The notes under the pieces: model-generated
The model's input: only the letters and a program-made list of their open reading frames with translations
Told to the model about the DNA's origin: nothing
The model's database searches: none
Part shown: piece after piece, positions 1 through 8,800 of the stretch
How the letters are laid out: every line of letters starts with the position of its first letter
Numbering within the stretch: position 1 is the stretch's first letter
Source: a virus
Length of the DNA: 31,733 bases
Reading direction: 5' to 3' (one strand)
Virus record (IMG/VR): IMGVR_UViG_3300032326_001041
Span: 1 to 31,733 of that record
Position numbers and translations under genes: made by a program

Positions 1-610
1 CAATGATTAGGGTATTTTCATATTTAGAGTCCGCTTTACGTGAACCTGAAATACGTTGGTTAATACCCATACCAATCTTGTCGGCTAAAACACTTGCGTT
101 GTGTTGTTTACCTCCTTTACCTTCATAAGTCATTTTACAAGGAACAGAACCAACTGAGTCCCACATAATACACAATGAATAATCTAAATCACCCTTTTCT
201 TGAGCGTCTAATAAATCATTAATGTAATCTGTAATTTGTTCAATATAATCAAAGTTATTATTGAATATATAAAACCCGTCCCACTCTAATTCTCCTGTTT
301 CTGTGTCAACAACTTCTTCACATTCAAACCCCATTAACTTAGCGTGGTCAAAAGACCATTTTTGTTCCGTGATGATGAATACAGGTAAAATACCTTTCTT
401 TTGAGCATCAACCGCAGTTTTAACTAACGCAGTAGTCTTACCCGTATCTGAATGTCCTAAGAACATATTGATGTGTCCCATAGCGGGACCAGGTAAACCA
501 ACCGCATCCAAAAACGGAGAGCCAAGGTCAAAGAATCTTTGTGGTTTATACTTTGCCGAAGTAGAAAACTTTTTTTTCAAAGACCCAAAGTCGTTCTTCT
601 TAATAGCCAT
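1..610 (-). CDS. uvsX: UvsX-like RecA-family recombinase (N-terminal part, cut by window edge)
   Basis: RecA-family strand-exchange ATPase that would load on gp32-coated single-stranded DNA in phage recombination-dependent replication. Reading in from ATG at 610 gives 203 residues with no stop before the left edge, so the C-terminal part is missing. Visible motifs are a Walker A (GHSDTGKTT, residues 52-60), a likely catalytic Glu in ITEQ (82) and a Walker B (LCIMWDS, 146-152), followed by a Gly/Lys-rich L1-type loop (EGKGGKQ, 163-169) and an NQR segment. The start codon shares one base with the stop of the preceding 73-aa gene (TAATG), which suggests translational coupling. The GHxDTGKTT form and the very short N-terminus before the ATPase core fit phage UvsX better than bacterial RecA. 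Confident in family; full length cannot be judged. Confidence 0.93.
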   Translation of the reverse strand, partial: MAIKKNDFGSLKKKFSTSAKYKPQRFFDLGSPFLDAVGLPGPAMGHINMFLGHSDTGKTTALVKTAVDAQKKGILPVFIITEQKWSFDHAKLMGFECEEVVDTETGELEWDGFYIFNNNFDYIEQITDYINDLLDAQEKGDLDYSLCIMWDSVGSVPCKMTYEGKGGKQHNASVLADKIGMGINQRISGSRKADSKYENTLII

Positions 611-831
611 TACAGTTCGTAAATTTTAAAGTTTTTAATAGTTTCTAACTTGTCGTTTGCATTAGTTAGTTGTTCAACTAAATTATCCATTTCTTCGGTG
701 TGTTGTGGGTGCTCACCAATTCCTACAGGGTTTGTAAAATATACATATAATCTTGCCTCAGCATCTGCAATTTCAGACTCATATTTTTTTACAAGAGCAT
801 CTTTCAATTTTTCTGCTAAAAATGTGTTCAT
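610..831 (-). CDS. Conserved small phage protein, 73 aa, helical, upstream of uvsX
   Basis: Function unknown. The protein is mostly helical and charged: an N-terminal amphipathic helix (FLAEKLKDALVKKYESEIAD), a short central turn with NPVGIGEHPQH, then a second heptad-like helix (MDNLVEQLTNANDKLETI). That shape suggests a small coiled-coil hairpin that binds a partner. From memory, similar short proteins with a GIGEHPQH-like turn occur in other T4-like marine phages, but I cannot run the search. It lies between a terminator hairpin and uvsX and its stop overlaps the uvsX start by one base, so it is probably co-translated with the recombinase. The start is the only ATG before the helix. No signal peptide or membrane segment. 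Confidence 0.8.
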   Translation of the reverse strand: MNTFLAEKLKDALVKKYESEIADAEARLYVYFTNPVGIGEHPQHTEEMDNLVEQLTNANDKLETIKNFKIYEL

Positions 832-859
832 TTTTTTAATTTTTTTAAAGTTAATAAAA

Positions 860-883
860 ATCGGGCTTTGACCTAAGCCCGAT
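860..883. terminator. Bidirectional intrinsic terminator after gp32
   Basis: Perfect 9-bp stem ATCGGGCTT / AAGCCCGAT with a 6-base loop. On the minus strand it follows the gp32 stop and runs directly into a T-rich tract (positions 859-855). On the plus strand it is followed by a run of T at 888-894. It separates gp32 from the downstream 73-aa gene and uvsX, so those two need read-through or their own promoter. Confidence 0.8.
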
Positions 884-897
884 TATGTTTTTTTGAT

Positions 898-1752
898 TTA
901 GAATGGTAAATCTTCTGATGGTTCTTCGTTTGCTTGTGGGTCAACAACAGGAGCGGGTTGTTGTTTTGTACCTCCAAGTGAAATTTCTGCCTCTTCACCG
1001 TAAACATATTTTTTAAGTTCAGATGACCACATTGGTGTTTCTCCAACTGCAACTGCCTCTAAATATTCTACAGGTTTTTTAGAATATACATCATTCCATG
1101 TTAATTCATCTTGAATCCATCCTTCCATGATTGATTTATCCTCATGTAGTGGTTGTGGGTCATCATACATAATAGTTTGAATTACTGTGTACTCTTTTCC
1201 TTGTGGTGTTTTTGCCTTTGTAAGTTCGATGATTAAATCACGACCTTTTTCAGCATCAGTTACATCACCTTTGGCTTTCCAAATTGGGAGAATTTTATCT
1301 AAAACACCTTCTTGTTTGTAGTTGTGTTTGAATCTCCAAAACTTAACTCCATCTTGTTCATTATCTCGGTCGATAACTTTTACAATGTAAAATAAACGTG
1401 AACGGTATTGTGATGCCAATTCTTTATCTTCTTTTTTACCTGTTGAAATTAATTCGTTATAAACTTCAGTTAATGGTGAACGGTCGTTGTCGTTTTTGTC
1501 TGGGTCATACAACTTAACCCATTGCCCGTTTACTTGGATTTCATGATACCAAACTTCAACAAATGGTGATGAACCATCTTTTGTAGGTAAGATACGGATT
1601 CTTCGTGATGCGGATTTTTCATTCTTTTGGAGAATTGCTGAAAAATACTTTTTCAATCTGTCTTCTTGAGAAATGTTTGTTTTTTGTGAACTCGATGATG
1701 TTGAGTTCTTTTCGTACTGTGCAAGTACTGAATCTAATACTGAATTTGCCAT
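898..1752 (-). CDS. 32: gp32-like single-stranded DNA binding protein
   Basis: Single-strand DNA binding protein, 284 aa, expected to coat ssDNA at the replication fork and work with UvsX and the polymerase. The OB-fold start is recognisable as RIRILPTKDGSSPFVEVWYH (residues 51-70) followed by VNGQWVK, which parallels IRFLPS...APF...NGKWY in T4 gp32. An Arg/Tyr-rich segment (SQYRSRLFYIVKVIDR) and a WRFKHNY segment match the DNA-binding groove region. The N-terminus is Ser-rich and the C-terminus is an acidic Pro-rich tail ending SEDLPF. Unlike T4 gp32 the protein has no cysteine at all, so the zinc ribbon is absent. It is flanked by terminator hairpins on both sides, so it is probably a single transcription unit, fitting its need for high expression. 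Confidence 0.88.
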   Translation of the reverse strand: MANSVLDSVLAQYEKNSTSSSSQKTNISQEDRLKKYFSAILQKNEKSASRRIRILPTKDGSSPFVEVWYHEIQVNGQWVKLYDPDKNDNDRSPLTEVYNELISTGKKEDKELASQYRSRLFYIVKVIDRDNEQDGVKFWRFKHNYKQEGVLDKILPIWKAKGDVTDAEKGRDLIIELTKAKTPQGKEYTVIQTIMYDDPQPLHEDKSIMEGWIQDELTWNDVYSKKPVEYLEAVAVGETPMWSSELKKYVYGEEAEISLGGTKQQPAPVVDPQANEEPSEDLPF

Positions 1753-1824
1753 AAATAAATTTTTAATTATTACTCTTTTATCTATGAAAAATATAAGTGA
1801 AAATTAAAGTTTGTCAAATAAAAA

Positions 1825-1844
1825 AGGGAAGATAATTCTTCCCT
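1825..1844 (-). terminator. Intrinsic terminator after the Ala/Pro-repeat protein gene
   Basis: Perfect 8-bp stem AGGGAAGA / TCTTCCCT around a 4-base loop, followed on the minus strand by a T tract (1824-1820). It lies 25 bases past the stop at 1870 and about 70 bases before the gp32 start, in a 117-base gap with no other gene. Confidence 0.8.
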
Positions 1845-1869
1845 CAATTTTGTCGTAAAAGTTTGATTT

Positions 1870-2565
1870 TTATTCAGAATCTTCTTCAGTATCGTATAGG
1901 TTAAAAGTTTTTTTGACTTCATTTGGTGAATAGTTTTCAACTTCATCAGAAGTTAAAATATATTCGTTCTTTCCACTTTTTTCCATTTCATCTTTTTTGT
2001 CATCAAAAAAGTCTGTAAGTTTTTGATTGTATGGGTAAGAATCTAATGAACGTAATTCTAATTTTTCTTCAGGACTTTTTTGTCTATACTTTTCTAACTT
2101 AGTTTCAAGACTATTAATTTTATTCATTATTTCGTCCATATTAGATAGTTTTGACTCTAAGTCATCTAATTTTGTAAAAATTCCATCCATAAACTCATCT
2201 TGTTTTGCTTGAATTTCTTGTTGGGTAGTTACTAAATCTGTGATATCGATTTCTTCAGTTTCTTCTTCACCTTCATCTTCAGGGGTCACTTCTTCAACAT
2301 CAGGGTCATTTTCAATATCTACAGGTTCAGGAACTTCGGTTGCTCCTGCCACTGCGGGGTCTGCAGCGCCTGCTGCTGCGGGGTCTGCTGCTGCGGGGTC
2401 CGGTGCACCTGCAGCTGCTGGGTCGACAGCTGTAGGGTCAGCCGCCGCTGGGTCGGCTGCCGGGTCTGCCGGTGGTGGTGGAGGAACATCTTGCTCTCTA
2501 AGAATATAAGAATTAATTTGATTGAATCTTTTTAATTCTTCTAAGATTTTTCTATCTAAACTCAT
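1870..2565 (-). CDS. Unknown protein with Asp-Pro-Ala repeats, acidic linker and coiled coil
   Basis: Function not recognised; 231 aa. The N-terminal helix (residues 1-25, ILEELKRFNQINSYILREQ) is followed by PPPPP and about 50 residues of near-repetitive DPAAA / AAGA units, then a very acidic Glu-rich stretch, then a heptad-patterned coiled coil (roughly 110-165, MDGIFTKLDDLESKLSNMDE and beyond), and a charged C-terminus. The layout suggests a flexible tether joining a short binding helix to an oligomerising coiled coil, possibly a virion or scaffold component. The Ala-rich segment is coded by GC-rich DNA that stands out from the AT-rich neighbourhood. It lies 10 bases after the 74-aa gene and ends at a terminator, so it is the last gene of the baseplate-side unit. 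Confidence 0.75.
   Translation of the reverse strand: MSLDRKILEELKRFNQINSYILREQDVPPPPPADPAADPAAADPTAVDPAAAGAPDPAAADPAAAGAADPAVAGATEVPEPVDIENDPDVEEVTPEDEGEEETEEIDITDLVTTQQEIQAKQDEFMDGIFTKLDDLESKLSNMDEIMNKINSLETKLEKYRQKSPEEKLELRSLDSYPYNQKLTDFFDDKKDEMEKSGKNEYILTSDEVENYSPNEVKKTFNLYDTEEDSE
2341..2490 (-). repeat. GC-rich degenerate repeat coding Asp-Pro-Ala units
   Basis: On the plus strand the short unit GCTGCNGGGTC recurs with variation across this stretch, coding DPAAA, DPAAAGA and similar peptides on the minus strand. It is a local GC island in AT-rich phage DNA and likely to vary in copy number. Confidence 0.7.
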
Positions 2566-2575
2566 TTTTAAAAAT

Positions 2576-2800
2576 TTATCCGTTTAATAATGTTTTGACT
2601 CCTGTTGGTGTTTCAACTTTTAAAGTTTTATTTGTTTTCATAGTATTGTCAACTCTTTCAATTAAACCGTCTTTCATTCTAATTGTATAACAATCACCAG
2701 TGTCCAAGTCACAAACTTGTTGGTACCCATTACCATCTTCTTTTGTGGTAATTCTAGTATTTTTTTTCAAGTAGTTGTCTAATAATAATTTGATGTCCAT
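2576..2800 (-). CDS. Unknown small protein, 74 aa
   Basis: Function not recognised. The protein begins with a helical segment (MDIKLLLDNYLKK) and continues as a probable small beta domain with VCDLDTGDCYTIRMKDGLIERVD; the two cysteines (VCDLDTGDC) could pair or simply be buried. It lies 39 bases downstream of the 2422-aa baseplate gene and 10 bases upstream of the Ala/Pro-repeat gene, so the three are probably on one transcript. A TATTTATA octamer lies 12 bases before the ATG. Confidence 0.65.
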   Translation of the reverse strand: MDIKLLLDNYLKKNTRITTKEDGNGYQQVCDLDTGDCYTIRMKDGLIERVDNTMKTNKTLKVETPTGVKTLLNG

Positions 2801-2812
2801 GTCTTTTTTTTA

Positions 2813-2820
2813 TATAAATA
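2813..2820 (-). promoter_or_regulatory. TATTTATA octamer upstream of the 74-aa gene
   Basis: Exact TATTTATA on the sense (minus) strand ending 12 bases before the ATG. One of six exact copies seen in gene leaders of this window; it may be a late-promoter -10 element, but the AT-rich background makes chance copies common. Confidence 0.3.
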
Positions 2821-2839
2821 TATGTTTATTACGTATTTG

Positions 2840-5800
2840 TTAAAATATCTCGTAAAAATCAGTATATCTATTGATGGCTAGTTCATAAAGATTTGTTTTA
2901 TTTTTAAATTCGTTATCAACAAAATCAATTATTTGTTGAGCGGTCAAAGGCGGTGGTCCATATGCTGCCGGAGTTATCCAAGTGGTAAAAGCAAATTGAA
3001 ATGCGGCTTTTCCATGTTTTTTGTTTATATTTGTTTCAGTACTTTTATTTACTAGTTCATTTAACATAGGTAAAAGTGGATTCAATATTTTACTAATAAA
3101 TGTTGTTGATTCAACAAATGTATTGAATTTTGCAATTGGAACTGGTTCACCTCCCAACTCAACACATGATTGAGATGTAATTAGTGAATTTAAAGCTCCA
3201 AAATTATTTGCTGTGGATATTTCATAAGGATTATAGTTCACGTTATCCCAAACACCAACACCAGCACTTTTGGATATATATGTTGTTGAGGCAATACCCA
3301 TCAATACTGTTCTCATCGTTTTATCTGTAACGACTTGTTTAATTACTTCTGATAATTCTTGTACGGTAAATGGTGTTTCTACAATATCAACAAATGGAAT
3401 CGATGCAAAAACATTATCTCGTTTTGTAGTACATTGGTCTTGTGGTGCGGCATAGAAATTCAACTTTGGATTTTCTTTTAAAGCTGTTTCTGAGGCGATT
3501 CTTTCTTTTGTTTTTGGATTTTTGTCTGCGGCTTGTTTTTTGTATGTCTCTAATATTTTTTTATTAACGTTTGTCAATAAATTATTAACTTGCGGTAAAG
3601 AGTATTTTGGTATTCTTGAACCTTTGAAGCTAGTATTAAATCCTCTAGTTGATATGTCGTGACTAACCTCAAAAATCCAATATGGTCCATAAAACATCGG
3701 TACGTGTCTTAGTATAAAATACATTGTTGGTTGTATCATAACATTACCCATAGACTCCACAGTACAAGAATATGAACGACTTTTATATAAACTATACAAA
3801 GAAACTGACTGTTGGGCAACTTGGTCTCCCGCCACTGAACTTCCTAAATCAGCATTAATTTTAAAAGTTTCAGAAGTATTTTTCATTTCTGACATATCTA
3901 AATCTAACCCTTTAAAAACACTTTGATTTTGGATTCCAAAATCAACACTAAACCCAACTACTCTATTGGTTTGAGAATAATTCCTATTTGGGTCTGAAAC
4001 TTGTAGGCAGTTTCCAGGTGTTCCTAAGTCAAAACTATCGTCACCAAATCTTATAAAAGAATTTTCTTTAGGTTTTGGATACTCAGAAGGATTTCCCATA
4101 TAAATACACAAAAATTTTGGGCTAGATTTTGTATAGTCTACTTCTAAATATGTTCCAAAAAGTGAATTACCAATTTCATTGTCTTCTAATGGAACACCAT
4201 TTTTCAAGGCCTCTTGTAACCCATAAAAATTAATATAAGCGGGCATGGCCATAAACATAAATTTATTTTCATCTAATATTTGACTTATAATGGACATTAA
4301 ACTACTAGAAGGATTAGTTTTTGGGTTTAAAATTCTTTTTACCATTTTTAAATCTAATGTAAAATCATTACCTAAATCACTATTAGACCTGTCCATAAAT
4401 AAAAAATCTTCAAATAGTGTTGTGTTTTTTAAATCAGAACCCGCAATCCATTTATCGTTGAAACCTTTTAATGTGTTATAAGTACTAAGTTTGTTAACAT
4501 CTCCATTTACCGCAGTGTTGGTGGTTTGTTCTTCAACTTGTATATCTTTTAGTATTCTGTTAAGATTAGAAAAAGTTTCATTAACAACTTTATCTAAAAA
4601 GGATTGCCTATCTTGTAGATATGAATTAATGAAAGACGTAAACTTTGTTTTATTATATGATGGGTCATCAATTTTTTGAGTCACGTATAACTTTATTAAA
4701 GGTGATAGTAAAGTAACATTTTGAGCAGTAAATTCAATGTCATTATCAATAAAAAATTCACTTACAAATGATTTTTGTGTTCCTGGTAATGGTTGGGTAT
4801 TGTTTTGTGGATTGTTTGTTTGTTGTGGTGAAGTGTTACTTCCACCAGGTAATGTTGTGATAGTGGTTGTTAATTTTGTGGTACTACCGTTTGGTGTTAA
4901 ATAATCAATAACCATTATATAATTTCCAGCAATGTTATTATTGACTTGTATTAAATTTGAAAAGTTTGTGTTCGCCCCTAGTGTTCCTGAGCTTGGTAAA
5001 GGGAAATTGTTAGGGTCATTAATATTTGAATTAATATTATAAAAACGTTTACTACCAACATTAGTTATATTGAAATTAGGGTCCCCTTCTATTTTATAGA
5101 CTGAATACCCCCCATTTGGTTTTTCTAAATTAAAATACCTATTACTTTCAACCCCTAAATTTGAAGTGGGTAATATGGTTGATGAATGTCCAATAAACAC
5201 AATACTAACATTTGGATTATTTGATTGTGTACAATTTATTAGTGAATTGAAAAAAGAAAGACAGTAACTTTCAGGCGTTACTCCAACAGCATCAGTTTGT
5301 GGTGCATTGTCATCCACTAATAAATTATATGTTGTTGTTTGTGCACTGTTAGGGACTTTTCTGGCGCAAAAGTTTTTAGGTTGTGATGAGTTATCAATTG
5401 TTTCTAAATAAATTATATGACCATCAGTATAGTTTAAAGACGATTCTGAGTAATTATTTGGGTCGGTAATATTGAAGTACTGACCGGTACATAAATCTTG
5501 AAAAGTTCTAAAAGTTGATGTGTTTGATGGTTGAACATATTGTGTTGGTGTATTTTGATTTGTAATAGGTACTGAAGGAAATTGTGGTTGTACTTGATTT
5601 GGGTAATCAACTGATGGTATTTCACTAAATCCAACATAGTTTCTAACTGCCGCCCATGCCGTAGGGTTTTGAGCAAGACTTAGTAATAATGAAATGTTAG
5701 TTCCGTCTCCAGGTAATTTACCTTTAAGATATGAACCAAATCTATATTTATCTTCAGGTACAAACTCATTAAGATTAGAAAAAGAGTTAAATAGTTTTCT

Positions 5801-8800
5801 TTCAAAATCATACGGGTTACTCAATTTAATAACACAATCAAAGTTCAAAAAGTTTTTTATTGATTCTGTTAAATTAGAAATTTGTAATTCTGCCAATTTT
5901 TTTCCGTCTACGTCTTCATTTGTTTTTACAAAACCAGCATTTGAAAAAACAAACAAATTACTAATTTGATTTTTTAGAAGTTTTTGTTCAACATTCGGAA
6001 CACCATTACTATTTGTATATGTTGCCGTAGTAACTTCATCGTTAAGTTGTAAATCTTTAATTTCAAAATTGTATTTACAAAAACCTAAAAACTTTTCTTC
6101 AAATTTATCTAATAATTCTTTTGGGAAAACACTGAATATTTCGTCTATAGAGCTATACTTCAATTCGTTTGAAACTAAATCAAAATCATTTTGTCTGTTA
6201 GTGTTTGTTTTTATAACTTTTAAATATTCCGTAGGTTTTGGTTTTGTTAGTAAACTATTATCAAAATATCCAAAGTTAGATGCTCCCCAAACTGACCTTA
6301 CAGAACCATTATACAAAGCTTTGTTAAAAAATGGTTCAATTGTTTTTTGATTGTTTGAGTTTATACACTCATATATTGATTGGTCAATTGGTATACCCCC
6401 CATCGATGGGTATAATACAATTCTATTACCCGCACTAGGACTATTTGACGTTCCGGCAAAAGTTCTATATTGGTAGTAGTTTCTTTTAGTTAGGGTTCTG
6501 TTAGGTGACGACGTATCAAACCCTACATTCAATATTGTTGATGATGTGTTATTTTTTCCAATATTAAAATTATCAACAGTTACCGCATTTTGAAATGCAT
6601 CACTTGTATAACCTGTAAATAAATCTTTACCGAATAAATAATAATTCACATCATCGATTAATTTTGGATAAAACCCAACGTTTTGGGTATCATATGTATT
6701 CGCAACTATTAAATTTGAACCTTGTAAACTAATTGTCTGTGTTGTTGTTCCTGTATAGTCAAATATTTGATATTGTTTTGTGATATCTGATGTTGTAGGG
6801 TCATAACTGTTTACATAGTCAAAGTCTTTCCAAACATCGTCAAGTATGTCAACGTTAGAGTTAACAAACGTTTTATATCTATGCCATATAGAACCATATT
6901 TTAATACCCAAGCATAAGGAACTTGATGTACGGCCGAGTATTTTTTAAATGTTGCCGCTAAATATTCTAAGTCAGTAATTGTATTATTATCAACATTTAT
7001 AAGTTTTTCTTTTGTTGTGATTAAAGGTAACGAATTTAAAAATAAATAACCTAGTTGAACATAAGATTGTGTATTTCCTGATTTTTGTTTTTTTACGCCT
7101 TCGACAATTGAGTTTATAAAATATGGTGTATTCAATAAAGAAGTTGTTTGAATTGATGTTCCCACATTACCACTATATGAGTTTCCATAGTTTATAAATG
7201 ACTCAGTAAAAAATGTCTTTTCATTTTTTCTATTAATATAAAAATTTTTAAGGGTGTCTCTTGTTGATATTTGAACATTATTTGATTGGTCTGTTAAATA
7301 TGTTTGATTACCGTTATTAAAACCATAAGGTGTGGTAAAAAGTTTAATATTAGAATACTTGTCGGTTTGATTTATTCTTGCGATTGTTTTTTTATCATCG
7401 AGATATAAAAAAGTTTTTGTCGTATCGTTATAATCTTTGAAGTCTTGAATTGAATCTCCGTTTGATAAATTTTTCTTTAACCAATCTAAATTAGTAAACG
7501 GATACGTATCTAAAGTATTTTTTTTAGATGAGTCACTACTTGTCAGGTAGTCTGTAAGATTTTTTGCTAAATCTATTTTACTTGAAACCTCAACGGTTCT
7601 ATTAGATAAAGTATCTATTCCGTATATTTCGTTTGGATTTTTAGTAAGTGTTTCAATATACGGAGTTACATAATTATTTTTTAAATAAAAGTTCCATAAT
7701 TCTCCTTGCCCATTATTAGACACCTTTTTCATGTAGTCCAATAATTTTTGTAAGTTAAATTTAAAATTTTTTAAATCTTGATTTATGGCTATATCTTGAG
7801 GGGCAACCAAACTTAAATTTTTACTTTCAATATCACCATAAAATTTATCAACTTGTTTTTGTGATGCTAAATCCGATAATAAGTTTCCATAGTAGGTTGA
7901 AACATATGCTCTTTCAAAGATTTCGTAATATAATTTTTTTGCATCTAAATTTTGATAAGGGGTAGTTTTAAATGGAAATTCTATTGCATTTGACGATATG
8001 TATTCTGAAACATCTTTAATATTATTATATGTAAAGTTTTCTGTAGGTGCTGCTGTTTGTGTTTGTGCCTTTAAAAAAGTTTCTGTAAATCCAATTTCAG
8101 GCCATATATTGTAATTAAACGCCTTTGTTTGTTTTATGATTTTAGGGTCACCAGGATATTGAATTACATATAACTCACTTTGGTTACTTTGTTTTTCTTT
8201 TGTAAAATACAACGGCCACGGATAAACCACATTATCATTATTCAAACTACCGCTAGATGTCTGTATTGATTTGAACGCATCAGGTGAAATACTCTCAGGA
8301 GGAATTACAGCCATAAGCCTATCTTTGTCCGCTCTTACTTCCCACGCCTTTTCATGAACATCTTCCATAAGTCGGTAAAAAGTGTCCGCACCTGCTAACA
8401 ACACGGCAAATATGTTTCTAATAGTTGGTTTAAATCCTAATCCTCCTTCTGGTGATATAACTGTTTGTGCGTAAAATTCAGTTAATTCATCCTCTATTTG
8501 TTTTTGAAACGCTTCAAGAGTTTTTGTCATTTTATCTAACTTATCCAAGTAAGAGTTGGGTATATAAGAACCATCCGCGACAACTTTGTTACCAAAAAAA
8601 TAATAATCGGGTTGTACGTCGATTATGTTATTATTTGCATCTAAAACTTTTTGAGTTGTACTAAGACTTGCGTTTATATCTAATACAAATTTTTCAAACT
8701 CCGCGTTTGTGTTTGGGTCACCAATATTTACTTGTTTACCTGTTCTAAAGAAAAAAGTTTCTTGTAATGCTTGATTGTTTTTTTTGAAACTTTCTACATC

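Noticed and set aside
650-871. Plus-strand open frame of 73 codons across the small gene upstream of uvsX
   Set aside because: Antisense shadow of the 73-aa minus-strand gene; composition is typical of a reversed coding frame and it runs into the terminator hairpin.
2240-2509. Plus-strand open frame rich in Ser, Gly and Ala
   Set aside because: Antisense reading of the DPAAA repeat region; the low-complexity peptide is the by-product of the repeat.
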